6,832 bases of DNA from Bacillota bacterium (GTDB taxonomy: Bacteria; Armatimonadota; Hebobacteria; Hebobacterales; Hebobacteraceae): assembly GCA_030668755.1 (NCBI GenBank), contig DAOVEW010000053.1:1-6832 (forward strand). Direction: 5' to 3'. Within the stretch, counting starts at the first letter, position 1, and each line of letters starts with the position of its first letter. The notes under the pieces were generated by a model that saw only the letters and a program-made list of their open reading frames with translations, did not search any database and had not been told where the DNA came from. Below are positions 1-5,248 of the stretch, one piece after another. Both the position numbers and the translations under genes were made by a program.

Positions 1-107
1 GCTCCCGCTTCGACCCTAAGGTGGTGGCGGCGCTCACCGATGTTCTGCGCCGGTCCGGGGAAGTGGACGAGGTCGCCAGCGGCCGCGTCGAGTGCGCCGT
101 GCGTTGA
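1..107 (+). CDS. C-terminal end of an HD-GYP-like phosphohydrolase (5' truncated)
   Basis: The reading frame that starts at base 3 is open from the window edge and stops at TGA 105-107, giving 34 residues. It opens with S-R-F-D-P-K-V-V-A-A-L, preceded by a partial codon ending in GC that could encode Gly. HD-GYP cyclic-di-GMP phosphodiesterases and related HD hydrolases commonly end their domain with G-x-x-F-D-P-x-V-V-x-A, so this is probably the last helix of such a protein followed by a short acidic tail. The catalytic HD and GYP motifs lie outside the window, so the family call rests on one motif. It could belong to another protein with a similar terminal helix. The ribokinase start lies 164 bases downstream on the same strand, so co-transcription is possible but not shown. 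Confidence 0.55.
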   Translation, partial: SRFDPKVVAALTDVLRRSGEVDEVASGRVECAVR

Positions 108-261
108 GCCGGTCGTCACTGCTGGGCAGTATCCCCGGCCACGCGGCTTAACTCGACTCCCCCGCGCGCAAGCAGGTTGCCCCCGTATCCTGCCGAACAC
201 AGATGCCGCGCGTCGGCCCCCCCTTGGCGCTGGAGGCGCCGGCGGACGCGATCTCATATGT

Positions 262-265
262 GGAG
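262..265 (+). promoter_or_regulatory. Shine-Dalgarno site that decides the ribokinase start
   Basis: GGAG lies six bases before the ATG at 272. The frame is open further upstream to an ATG at 203, but the 23 extra residues that start would add are not part of the ribokinase fold. With the start at 272 the protein begins M-K-P-R-V-L-V-V-G-S, directly at the first beta strand of the family. Confidence 0.6.
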
Positions 266-271
266 CGTGGG

Positions 272-1210
272 ATGAAGCCGCGCGTCTTGGTGGTCGGCAG
301 CATCAACATGGACCTGATCGTGCGCTGTCGGCGGGTGCCGAAGCGGGGTGAGACCGCGCACGGAGAGGGGCTTCGGACGGCAGCGGGCGGCAAGGGGGCA
401 AACCAAGCAGTCGCGTGCAGTCGCCTGGGAGCGAGCACGACGATGGTGGGGAGGGTGGGGGAGGACGAGTTCGGCCCTCGGCTTCGGGCGGGGCTGGAGG
501 GGGAGGGTGTGAACGTGGAACACGTTCGCATCGCCCCGGAGGCATCGAGCGGCGCGGCGCTGATCCTGCTGGAGGAGGGAGGGGAGAACCGGATCGTGGT
601 GATGGGCGGGGCCAATGCGCGGGTGTCGGCGGACGATGTCGCGGCCGCCAAGAGCTTGCTGCGGGAGTCGGACACGGTTGTGATGCCGCTGGAGGTGCCG
701 CTGGAGGTCGTGCGGGCGGTCGCGGTCGAGGCGCGCGCGCTGGGGGTTCGCTCGGTCCTGGACGCCGGGGCGGCGGGGCAGGATGCTGTGGAGATGGGGC
801 TGCCGGGGCTGGTGGACGTGCTGTCCCCAAACGAGACGGAAGCAGAGGTCCTGACGGGGCGCCCGGTGACGGACCTGGAGAGCGCCGCGGGGGCCGCGCG
901 GCGACTGAGGGAGATGGGCGCCAGAGAGGTTGTGGTGAAGCTCGGCGACCAGGGGGCGTATTGGCTGGGAGAGGCCGGGGAGCAGCATGTGCCCGCCTTC
1001 CCCATCGAGCCCATAGACACCACGGCCGCGGGCGACGCATTCACCGGGTGTCTGGCCGTGAGCCTTGTCGAGGGGGTGCCCATGCCGCACGCGATTCGCC
1101 GTGCGAACGCGGCGGGAGCGCTGGCGTGTCTGTGTCTGGGGGCCCAGCCGTCTATGCCAACGGCAGAGGCCGTGGCGGAGTTCCTGAGGGAGCGGGGCAG
1201 CGCGGCGTAA
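272..1210 (+). CDS. rbsK: Ribokinase (PfkB/ribokinase family)
   Basis: This cytosolic kinase transfers phosphate from ATP to D-ribose to make ribose-5-phosphate, feeding the pentose phosphate pathway and nucleotide synthesis. The 312-residue length matches the usual 305-310. Visible motifs are G-S-I-N-M-D at 9-14 (the Asn and Asp that bind ribose in E. coli RbsK), PfkB signature 1 G-G-K-G-A-N-Q-A at 39-46, G-E-N-R-I-V at 104-109 followed by G-G-A-N-A, N-E-T-E at 187-190, K-L-G-D-Q-G-A at 223-229, and signature 2 D-T-T-A-A-G-D at 249-255, whose last Asp (255) is the catalytic base. The tail G-A-Q-P-S-M-P at 290-296 is typical of true ribokinases. No ribose transporter or regulator is adjacent, so substrate specificity is inferred from sequence alone; another pentose or nucleoside kinase of the PfkB family remains possible. 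The gene is very G-rich on its coding strand. Confidence 0.93.
   Translation: MKPRVLVVGSINMDLIVRCRRVPKRGETAHGEGLRTAAGGKGANQAVACSRLGASTTMVGRVGEDEFGPRLRAGLEGEGVNVEHVRIAPEASSGAALILLEEGGENRIVVMGGANARVSADDVAAAKSLLRESDTVVMPLEVPLEVVRAVAVEARALGVRSVLDAGAAGQDAVEMGLPGLVDVLSPNETEAEVLTGRPVTDLESAAGAARRLREMGAREVVVKLGDQGAYWLGEAGEQHVPAFPIEPIDTTAAGDAFTGCLAVSLVEGVPMPHAIRRANAAGALACLCLGAQPSMPTAEAVAEFLRERGSAA
486..507 (+). other. Potential G-quadruplex motif inside the ribokinase gene
   Basis: Four G tracts of three or more bases lie within 22 bases on the coding strand: G3, C, G4, a five-base spacer, G5, A, G3. The short loops fit the standard G-quadruplex pattern. It may simply reflect GGG/GAG codon choice in a Gly/Glu-rich stretch, and no function is implied. 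Confidence 0.4.
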
Positions 1211-1216
1211 CTGCGT

Positions 1217-1230
1217 CCGCGGGCCCGCGG
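1217..1230 (+). terminator. GC-only palindrome just after ribokinase (possible terminator stem)
   Basis: CCGCGGGCCCGCGG is a perfect 14-base palindrome starting seven bases after the TAA stop of ribokinase. As RNA it could fold into a five-pair stem with a four-base loop. No U-tract follows, so it is not a classical intrinsic terminator; it could be a transcript-end stabiliser or chance in GC-rich DNA. Confidence 0.3.
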
Positions 1231-1261
1231 CTATTCGTCGGGACTCAATGGAGGCGCATTG

Positions 1262-1271
1262 CCCATATAAG
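1262..1271 (+). repeat. Left terminal inverted repeat of the IS1380 remnant
   Basis: CCCATATAAG matches the reverse complement of the right end (CCCATATCAG) at 9 of 10 positions. Allowing for a few bases outside the ends, 13 of 16 match. It lies 87 bases before the transposase Shine-Dalgarno core. Confidence 0.6.
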
Positions 1272-1345
1272 CGAGGAGGTTTTCAGTAGGGACGGCAAGA
1301 AACTGGCCGTAGGCGCATCGCAGCAGGGACAGCAGCAGACATCGC

Positions 1346-1351
1346 AGGAGG
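1346..1351 (+). promoter_or_regulatory. Shine-Dalgarno site of the dead transposase gene
   Basis: AGGAGG stands six bases before ATG 1358, an optimal spacing. It fixes the original transposase start although the reading frame is closed eight codons later by TAG. Confidence 0.65.
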
Positions 1352-1357
1352 CACCCG

Positions 1358-1771
1358 ATGGGTGAAGGCAAACAGGAGTAGCTGAGCCTGGGGTTCGACG
1401 CTCGGGTGCGGGTGGAGTTCCGGGGCAGCAAGATCATCTCCGACGGCGGATTGCTGGCATACCGCGAACTGGACGAGAAGCTCGAGCTGACGGCGATGGC
1501 CGGTCAGTTTCTGACCGAGCAACGGAGGGGATGCAACATCTAGCAGGAGTTGGTGCCGTTGCTGCGGCAGTCGGTGTACAGCCGCCTGGCCGGCTGCCCG
1601 GACACCAATGATGCTGACCGCCTGGCTCCAGACCCGGCGATGCGCTTGTCGTGCCACGCGTTCCAGCACAATGCGGTGAGGCTTGCCCTGTTCGTCGTCG
1701 CCTACAACGTGGGTAACTTCCTCCTGCGGCTGGCGCTGCCGAAGGACATGGCACGTTGGAGCCTGACGACT
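1358..1771 (+). pseudogene. IS1380-family transposase, broken by two amber codons and a large in-frame deletion
   Basis: Read through in one frame, the product begins M-G-E-G-K-Q-E, then TAG (1379-1381), then [30 protein letters not shown], a second TAG (1541-1543), and L-L-R-Q-S-V-Y-S-R-L-A-G with D-T-N-D-A-D-R-L and D-P-A-M-R. These are the N-terminal hallmarks of IS1380 transposases. Directly after D-P-A-M-R (about base 1645) the sequence jumps to C-H-A-F-Q-H-N-A-V-R-L-A-L-F with A-Y-N-V-G-N-F and W-S-L-T-T, which belong near the C-terminus of the family. The catalytic DDE core between them is therefore gone, by inference some 270-300 codons, with the frame preserved. After W-S-L-T-T (about 1771) family similarity fades. 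The open frame continues to 2014 but overlaps the next gene and has no recognisable content. The protein is non-functional. Confidence 0.85.
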
Positions 1772-1888
1772 GGCCACAGCACCTGTCGCTCTCGGCTTCC
1801 GCGGCCAGATGTGCAGGTTCCCCGACCTTGGATGGCAAAGTGTGGCTGCGAATGGCTGAGCGTTCAACCAACGATAGGAGTGCCCAGT

Positions 1889-1898
1889 CTGATATGGG
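1889..1898 (-). repeat. Right terminal inverted repeat of the IS1380 remnant
   Basis: CTGATATGGG is the inverted partner of the left end at 1262-1271. It finishes only 12 bases before the ATG of the downstream TolB-like gene, so the element forms that gene's immediate upstream region. Confidence 0.6.
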
Positions 1899-1910
1899 TA
1901 ATCCCGACCG

Positions 1911-3047
1911 ATGACTTTACGGGAGCGGAGTCCGGGTTTCTGGTTAGGGACTGCTATATGTGCCTTGCTCGCATGTGGGCTGGTTGTCCTTCTGCTGAGC
2001 TTTGTGCGGGGTAATGACAGTGATCAGTACTCCGGCGCGCGGGAGGACGGGCCTTGCCTATTGTTGTGTGTGTCGTGGGACCGCGAGGGCGGCCGTCATC
2101 TCACGGTGATGCGGGCCGATGGCAGCCTCCGCAAAGCCATCCCAGGGAGCCAAGGGTGTGGCGGCGGTGTGTGGGATGCTGCTGGCCGTAGCATTGCCTA
2201 TGTCACGGGCGAACGCCTCCATCTGTACCGTCTCGCAAGTCCAGCACCTGTTGCCGTAGATACTGACGGCAAGCTGGTCGGCAGCTTCTCCTGGTTTCCG
2301 GACAGCAGGAGGATCGCTTTCTGCTGGGGACGGCGTCATGCCACGAAGTACTACATAGCCACTAATGGACTGTCGGTTGTGGACACGGAGACGCGGACAG
2401 TAGAGGACTTGGTGGTGACCGAATCAGTCATCACTGCGCCAGCACTTAGCCCTGATGGCCGGCGCATAGCATTCGGCGACGATACGCGGGCGCTGGCAGT
2501 CATCGATTTGGCGAAGCATCGGATGACGCGAGAACTCGTTGCCTTAGACGGCCGCCATCGGGTGGGGGGAATATCCTGGTCTCCTGACGGACGGTTCGTG
2601 GCCTTTGTACCGCACGGTATCTTCTTTGATTTGCTGCCCAGTTCCATATGGGTGTATGACACGCTTGAGCGAAGCGCCGAAAGGCTTTTCGAGGGGTCCC
2701 GAGAGTGGGACGCGGGAAGCTTGGTGTGGCACCCCAGTGCATCCGAACTCGCGTTTACATGGACCGAAGGAGGCTTTGAGAACTTGAAGGAGACGCACCT
2801 CTGCATAGCGCGGCCCACAGGGTCAACATGGAGCGTTTCCGAAGCACTCGCAGTAGACGGACTCTTGACCCTAGGTGGATGGTCGGATGACGGTCAATCA
2901 TTCGCTTATTCAATCGCACGTGGGGGTTGCAGCCACATCTACGTATGTGCTGCCGATCTCTCGCAACCCCGTGCCATCTCCCCTCCTGACGCATGGGACT
3001 ACGGGCCAGCGTGGCAGCCCGAGAGGCAACTAAGCGGCGTGCGATGA
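1911..3047 (+). CDS. Membrane-anchored TolB/PD40-type beta-propeller protein
   Basis: The 378-residue protein starts with a short basic N-terminus (M-T-L-R-E-R) followed by one hydrophobic segment at about 12-32, so the rest is predicted to lie outside the cytoplasmic membrane. An L-L-A-C at 19-22 resembles a lipobox, but the hydrophobic run continues after the Cys, so a membrane anchor is more likely than a lipoprotein. The remainder is a chain of PD40/WD40-like blades: W-D-A-A-G-R-S-I-A-Y near 88-97, S-W-F-P-D-S-R-R-I-A-F at 127-137, L-S-P-D-G-R-R-I-A-F at 179-188, S-W-S-P-D-G-R-F-V-A-F at 222-232, V-W-H-P-S-A-S-E-L-A-F at 272-282, G-W-S-D-D-G-Q-S-F-A-Y at 323-333 and a closing P-A-W-Q-P near 366-370. 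That would make about seven blades. Such domains usually bind protein partners or ligands. No enzymatic domain is attached and the specific role is unknown. The gene is visibly less GC-rich than its neighbours, suggesting separate ancestry. No clear ribosome binding site precedes the ATG. Confidence 0.8.
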   Translation: MTLRERSPGFWLGTAICALLACGLVVLLLSFVRGNDSDQYSGAREDGPCLLLCVSWDREGGRHLTVMRADGSLRKAIPGSQGCGGGVWDAAGRSIAYVTGERLHLYRLASPAPVAVDTDGKLVGSFSWFPDSRRIAFCWGRRHATKYYIATNGLSVVDTETRTVEDLVVTESVITAPALSPDGRRIAFGDDTRALAVIDLAKHRMTRELVALDGRHRVGGISWSPDGRFVAFVPHGIFFDLLPSSIWVYDTLERSAERLFEGSREWDAGSLVWHPSASELAFTWTEGGFENLKETHLCIARPTGSTWSVSEALAVDGLLTLGGWSDDGQSFAYSIARGGCSHIYVCAADLSQPRAISPPDAWDYGPAWQPERQLSGVR

Positions 3048-3147
3048 CGACGCGATGGGCCGACTTTGTGCGCTATCATCAGATCGCTAAGTGCTTCCAC
3101 GAGCAGGCGACGACCGGGGGCTTGTCCTGTTGGCAGGAGGAGCTGGA

Positions 3148-3271
3148 GGTGACGCGCTCGGTGAATCCGTTGCTTCAGACCACCAGCAACAATTACGATG
3201 CCGCAGGGAGGCAGGTGGGGGTGCAGAAGCTGCTGGGGGACTGGACGACCACCGTCTACGACGCGGCGGGC
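3148..3271 (+). pseudogene. Orphan RHS/YD-repeat fragment
   Basis: In the frame containing an ATG at 3044 the stretch reads V-N-P-L-L-Q-T-T-S-N-N-Y-D-A-A-G-R-Q-V, then G-D-W-T-T-T-V-Y-D-A-A-G. This is the alternating pattern of YD repeats (consensus about Y-D-x-x-G-R with a following G-x-x-T-T) that form the shell of RHS toxin-delivery and wall-associated proteins. Only about two repeats are present, with no signal peptide, core or toxin tip. The expected Arg after the last Y-D-A-A-G is missing, because the sequence changes there into the 3' end of nadE on the other strand. The frame has an ATGA overlap with the preceding gene and stays open to 3445, but the part before 3148 is unrecognised and the part after 3271 is antisense to nadE, so it is not a credible gene. 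It is best read as debris from a larger RHS gene. Confidence 0.65.
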
Positions 3272-4056
3272 ATCCGCCCTGGAGGCGGAGGGGGGGAGGG
3301 CGGCAGACGGCGCTTGTGGGCAGTAGCCCGCATGAGGCTGCGGACGCGGCGCACATCCTCCCGCTGGTGCCCGAGGGCCACAACGTCGCGCTCCGAGAGG
3401 CGGCGGTCCACGAGCAAGTGCAGCAGCTCGTCGGCCGTCTGGTAGCTGAGGCCCAGCTCACCTTCGTCGGTCTGGCCGGGCCAGAGGTCGGCGGTTGGCG
3501 GTTTCGCGATAATGTCCGCGGGGATGCCGAGGGCCCGCGCCAGCATGCGGACCTGTGTCTTGTAGAGGCTGCCGAGCGGTGCGAGGTCGCAGGCCATGTC
3601 GCCCCACAAGGTCGTGTAGCCGAGCAGGCGCTCGGTGCGGTTGCCGGTGCCGAGCACGAGGGCGTGGCGCGCCTTGGCCTGGTCGTAGAGAACGCTCATG
3701 CGCTCTCGTGCGACCTTGTTTCCGACGCGGAGAGGGGTCGCCTCGCCGACTGCCTGGAAGTACGCATCCACCTGCGGGGTGACGTCGAGGACGGCGGCGT
3801 CGAGCTTCAGCTCGTCTGCGACTAGCTGTGCGTCCCGCTGGCTGGCGGGGCTGCTGGCACGGTAGGGGAGGATGAGCGGCCAAACGCGCTCGGGTCCGAG
3901 CGCGTCCGCGGCCAGATGCGCGGCTGCGGCTGAATCGAGGCCGCCCGAGAGCCCAAGCACGACCCCGCAGGCGCCGGCCCGCGTGAGATAGCGGGAGATG
4001 AAAGCGGTCAGGTCGGCCGCCACCTTCTCTGTGGCGATTGTCAGGTTAGGTCGCAT
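3256..4056 (-). CDS. nadE: Ammonia-dependent NAD+ synthetase, with an altered C-terminal tail
   Basis: NadE performs the last step of NAD biosynthesis in the cytosol, amidating deamido-NAD+ to NAD+ through an adenylated intermediate. The 266 residues hold only the synthetase domain; there is no N-terminal glutaminase (nitrilase-like) domain, so free ammonia or a separate donor is the expected nitrogen source. Motifs are the PP-loop S-G-G-L-D-S-A at 37-43, G-T-G-N-R-T-E at 136-142 with L-G-Y, W-G-D and D-x-x-P, K-T-Q-V at 166-169, K-P-P-T-A-D-L-W-P-G-Q-T-D-E at 185-198, and the closing H-K-R-R-L-P-P at 247-253. Family members normally end within a few residues of H-K-R-x-x-P. Here a run of prolines and G-R-M-P-A-A-S follow, and the TAG stop falls inside DNA that reads as a YD repeat on the other strand. 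Enzyme activity is probably intact. It is the last gene of the minus-strand operon. A GAGAGG lies just two bases before the ATG, which is tight spacing. Confidence 0.93.
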   Translation of the reverse strand: MRPNLTIATEKVAADLTAFISRYLTRAGACGVVLGLSGGLDSAAAAHLAADALGPERVWPLILPYRASSPASQRDAQLVADELKLDAAVLDVTPQVDAYFQAVGEATPLRVGNKVARERMSVLYDQAKARHALVLGTGNRTERLLGYTTLWGDMACDLAPLGSLYKTQVRMLARALGIPADIIAKPPTADLWPGQTDEGELGLSYQTADELLHLLVDRRLSERDVVALGHQREDVRRVRSLMRATAHKRRLPPSPPPPPGRMPAAS

Positions 4057-4083
4057 GTCCTCTCGCCCGGGTCTGGTTGAGAG

Positions 4084-4243
4084 TCAGAGCACCGGCAGGC
4101 AGCGCTCCAGCTCATAGGTTGTGACCTGCGCGCGATAGTCCTGCCACTCGATCTTCTTGTTGTCGATGTTGAAGGCTCCGGCCGCATGGCCCTCTTGCCG
4201 AGCGCGGCCCTCCGGGTGCTTCCAGGGCAGCAGCCATCGGCAT
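4084..4243 (-). pseudogene. Chimeric gene scar: class II aldolase N-terminus joined to glutamine synthetase C-terminus
   Basis: The scar lies between pfkA and nadE. An ATG at 4243, 25 bases after the pfkA stop, has GGAG five bases upstream (4249-4252) and opens M-P-M-A-A-A-L-E-A. A shift of one base gives R-A-R-Q-E-G-H-A-A-G-A-F-N-I-D-N (4206-4159). Class II fructose-bisphosphate aldolases typically begin with about 17-18 residues and then G-Y-A-V-G-A-F-N-x-x-N, so the position and motif both fit a frameshifted fba start. Directly after it, K-K-I-E-W-Q-D-Y-R with Q-V-T-T-Y-E-L-E-R-C-L-P-V-L and TGA (4158-4084) fits the C-terminus of type I glutamine synthetase, which commonly ends E-W-x-x-Y-R-x-x-V-x-x-W-E-L-x-R-Y-L. 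Neither part can be functional. The simplest reading is a deletion that removed most of fba and glnA and whatever lay between. The family calls rest on short motifs: the glutamine synthetase part is the firmer, the aldolase part more tentative. Confidence 0.55.
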
Positions 4244-4267
4244 CTCGGCTCCGCGCCGATGGCCCTG

Positions 4268-5236
4268 CTACAACGCCAGCGCTCTGGCGAGGTCGTAGAG
4301 GTCCTGGTCGAAGGGCTTCTTCTTCTCCCAGGTGTCCCGGAGGGGGGTGCGCACGATTCTGTTGTCCACCCGGCCCACCATCTTGTCGGCGTCGCCCTCG
4401 ACCAGGGCCCGCACCGCCGCCGCGCCCAGCTCGCTGGCAAGTATCCTGTCCTGAGCCGTCGGGTTGCCGCCGCGCTGGATGTGCCCCAGGATCGTCGCGC
4501 GAGACTCGATGGGGCCGAGCTGGCGCACCTTGCGCGCGAGCTCCAGCGCTCCGCCTTCTTCGTCGCCCTCGGCCACCACGATGATGCTGCTGGTCTTCCC
4601 CTGCTCGACGCCGGCCATAATCGTGTCGTATATCTGCTGAGTGTCGGCCTCGAGCTCCGGGACGAGGATCATCTCGGCGCCGCCGGCCGCGCCGACCATC
4701 AACGCGATGAAGCCGGCCTGGCGGCCCATCACCTCCACAAAGAAGAGGCGGTCGTGGCTGGTCGCCGTGTCGCGTATTCGGTCTATGGCGTCGAGCGCCG
4801 CGTTGACTGCGCTGTCGAAACCGATGGTCGCGTCGGTGCCGTAGACGTCGTTGTCGATGGTGGCGGGAATGCCGATGATGGGGACCTTGTGCTCCTCCCA
4901 CAATGCATGGGCGCCGCGGAAGGTGCCGTCGCCGCCGATTGCAATGAGCCCCTCGATTCCGGCGTCGGCGAGCTTCCGCGCGCCGGCCGCACGGCCCTCG
5001 GGGCGGTAGAAGTCGTCGCAGCGGCCGGTCTTGAGGATGGTGCCGCCGAACTGGATGATGTTGGACACGGACGCGTGGTCCATCGCGACGAATTCGCCGG
5101 CGAGCAGACCGACATAGCCGCGATGGATCCCGATCACGCGCAGGCCTTCGCGCAGGGCCGTGCGCACTACTGCCCGCAGACAGGCATTCATGCCGGCCGC
5201 GTCGCCGCCGCTTGTGAAGACCCCGATAGTCTGCAT
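4268..5236 (-). CDS. pfkA: ATP-dependent 6-phosphofructokinase
   Basis: PfkA phosphorylates fructose-6-phosphate to fructose-1,6-bisphosphate, the committed step of glycolysis, as a cytosolic tetramer. Its 322 residues match the classical bacterial enzyme (about 320). Key motifs are T-S-G-G-D-A-A-G-M-N at 8-17, I-G-G-D-G-T at 100-105, P-A-T-I-D-N-D at 124-130 with catalytic Asp128, V-M-G-R at 169-172 and G-H-I-Q-R-G-G at 251-257. Gly104 and the small residue at 125 (Ala) mark the ATP-using type; PPi-dependent enzymes carry Asp and Lys at the equivalent sites. Arg21 and Arg25, part of the ADP/PEP effector site in the E. coli enzyme, are kept, whereas the Arg54 counterpart appears to be His54, so allostery may differ. 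GGAGG precedes the ATG by three bases (5240-5244), and the upstream gene ends 12 bases before the start, indicating one transcript. Confidence 0.95.
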   Translation of the reverse strand: MQTIGVFTSGGDAAGMNACLRAVVRTALREGLRVIGIHRGYVGLLAGEFVAMDHASVSNIIQFGGTILKTGRCDDFYRPEGRAAGARKLADAGIEGLIAIGGDGTFRGAHALWEEHKVPIIGIPATIDNDVYGTDATIGFDSAVNAALDAIDRIRDTATSHDRLFFVEVMGRQAGFIALMVGAAGGAEMILVPELEADTQQIYDTIMAGVEQGKTSSIIVVAEGDEEGGALELARKVRQLGPIESRATILGHIQRGGNPTAQDRILASELGAAAVRALVEGDADKMVGRVDNRIVRTPLRDTWEKKKPFDQDLYDLARALAL

Positions 5237-5248
5237 CGGCCTCCGATC

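Larger units (their letters stand above)
1262..1898 (+). mobile_element. Internally deleted IS1380-family insertion element (637 bp remnant)
   Basis: The segment is bounded by imperfect inverted ends beginning CCCATAT and contains the two ends of an IS1380-type transposase gene in one frame. Full-length members of this family are roughly 1.6-1.7 kb with a transposase of about 430-480 residues, so about 1 kb of the core is missing. No clear target-site duplication is seen: the bases outside the left end are ATTG and outside the right end TAAT. This suggests an old or rearranged copy. The element cannot make its own transposase but might once have been mobilised in trans by an intact relative. 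The family call comes from the protein fragments; the exact ends come from the inverted repeat and are less sure. Confidence 0.75.

Noticed and set aside
203..271. N-terminal extension of ribokinase from ATG 203
   Set aside because: The 23 extra residues do not fit the family, and ATG 272 has GGAG at six bases.
148..1083. A 311-codon minus-strand frame opposite ribokinase
   Set aside because: It is Ser/Thr/Pro/Arg-rich shadow sequence; ribokinase on the plus strand carries every expected motif.
1379..1543. Stop-codon recoding (TAG as an amino acid) to rescue the transposase
   Set aside because: TAG ends nadE, pfkA and the zinc-ribbon gene at sensible positions, and the transposase also lacks its core, so decay explains it.
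1550..2014. A separate 154-residue gene starting at TTG 1550
   Set aside because: It is the stop-free remainder of the IS1380 transposase pseudogene and has no ribosome binding site. Past about 1771 it is unrecognisable and overlaps the TolB-like gene.
3277..3305. G-quadruplex or simple repeat in the G-rich run at the nadE 3' end
   Set aside because: Only one long and one short G tract of three or more bases are present; it mainly encodes the proline run on the minus strand.
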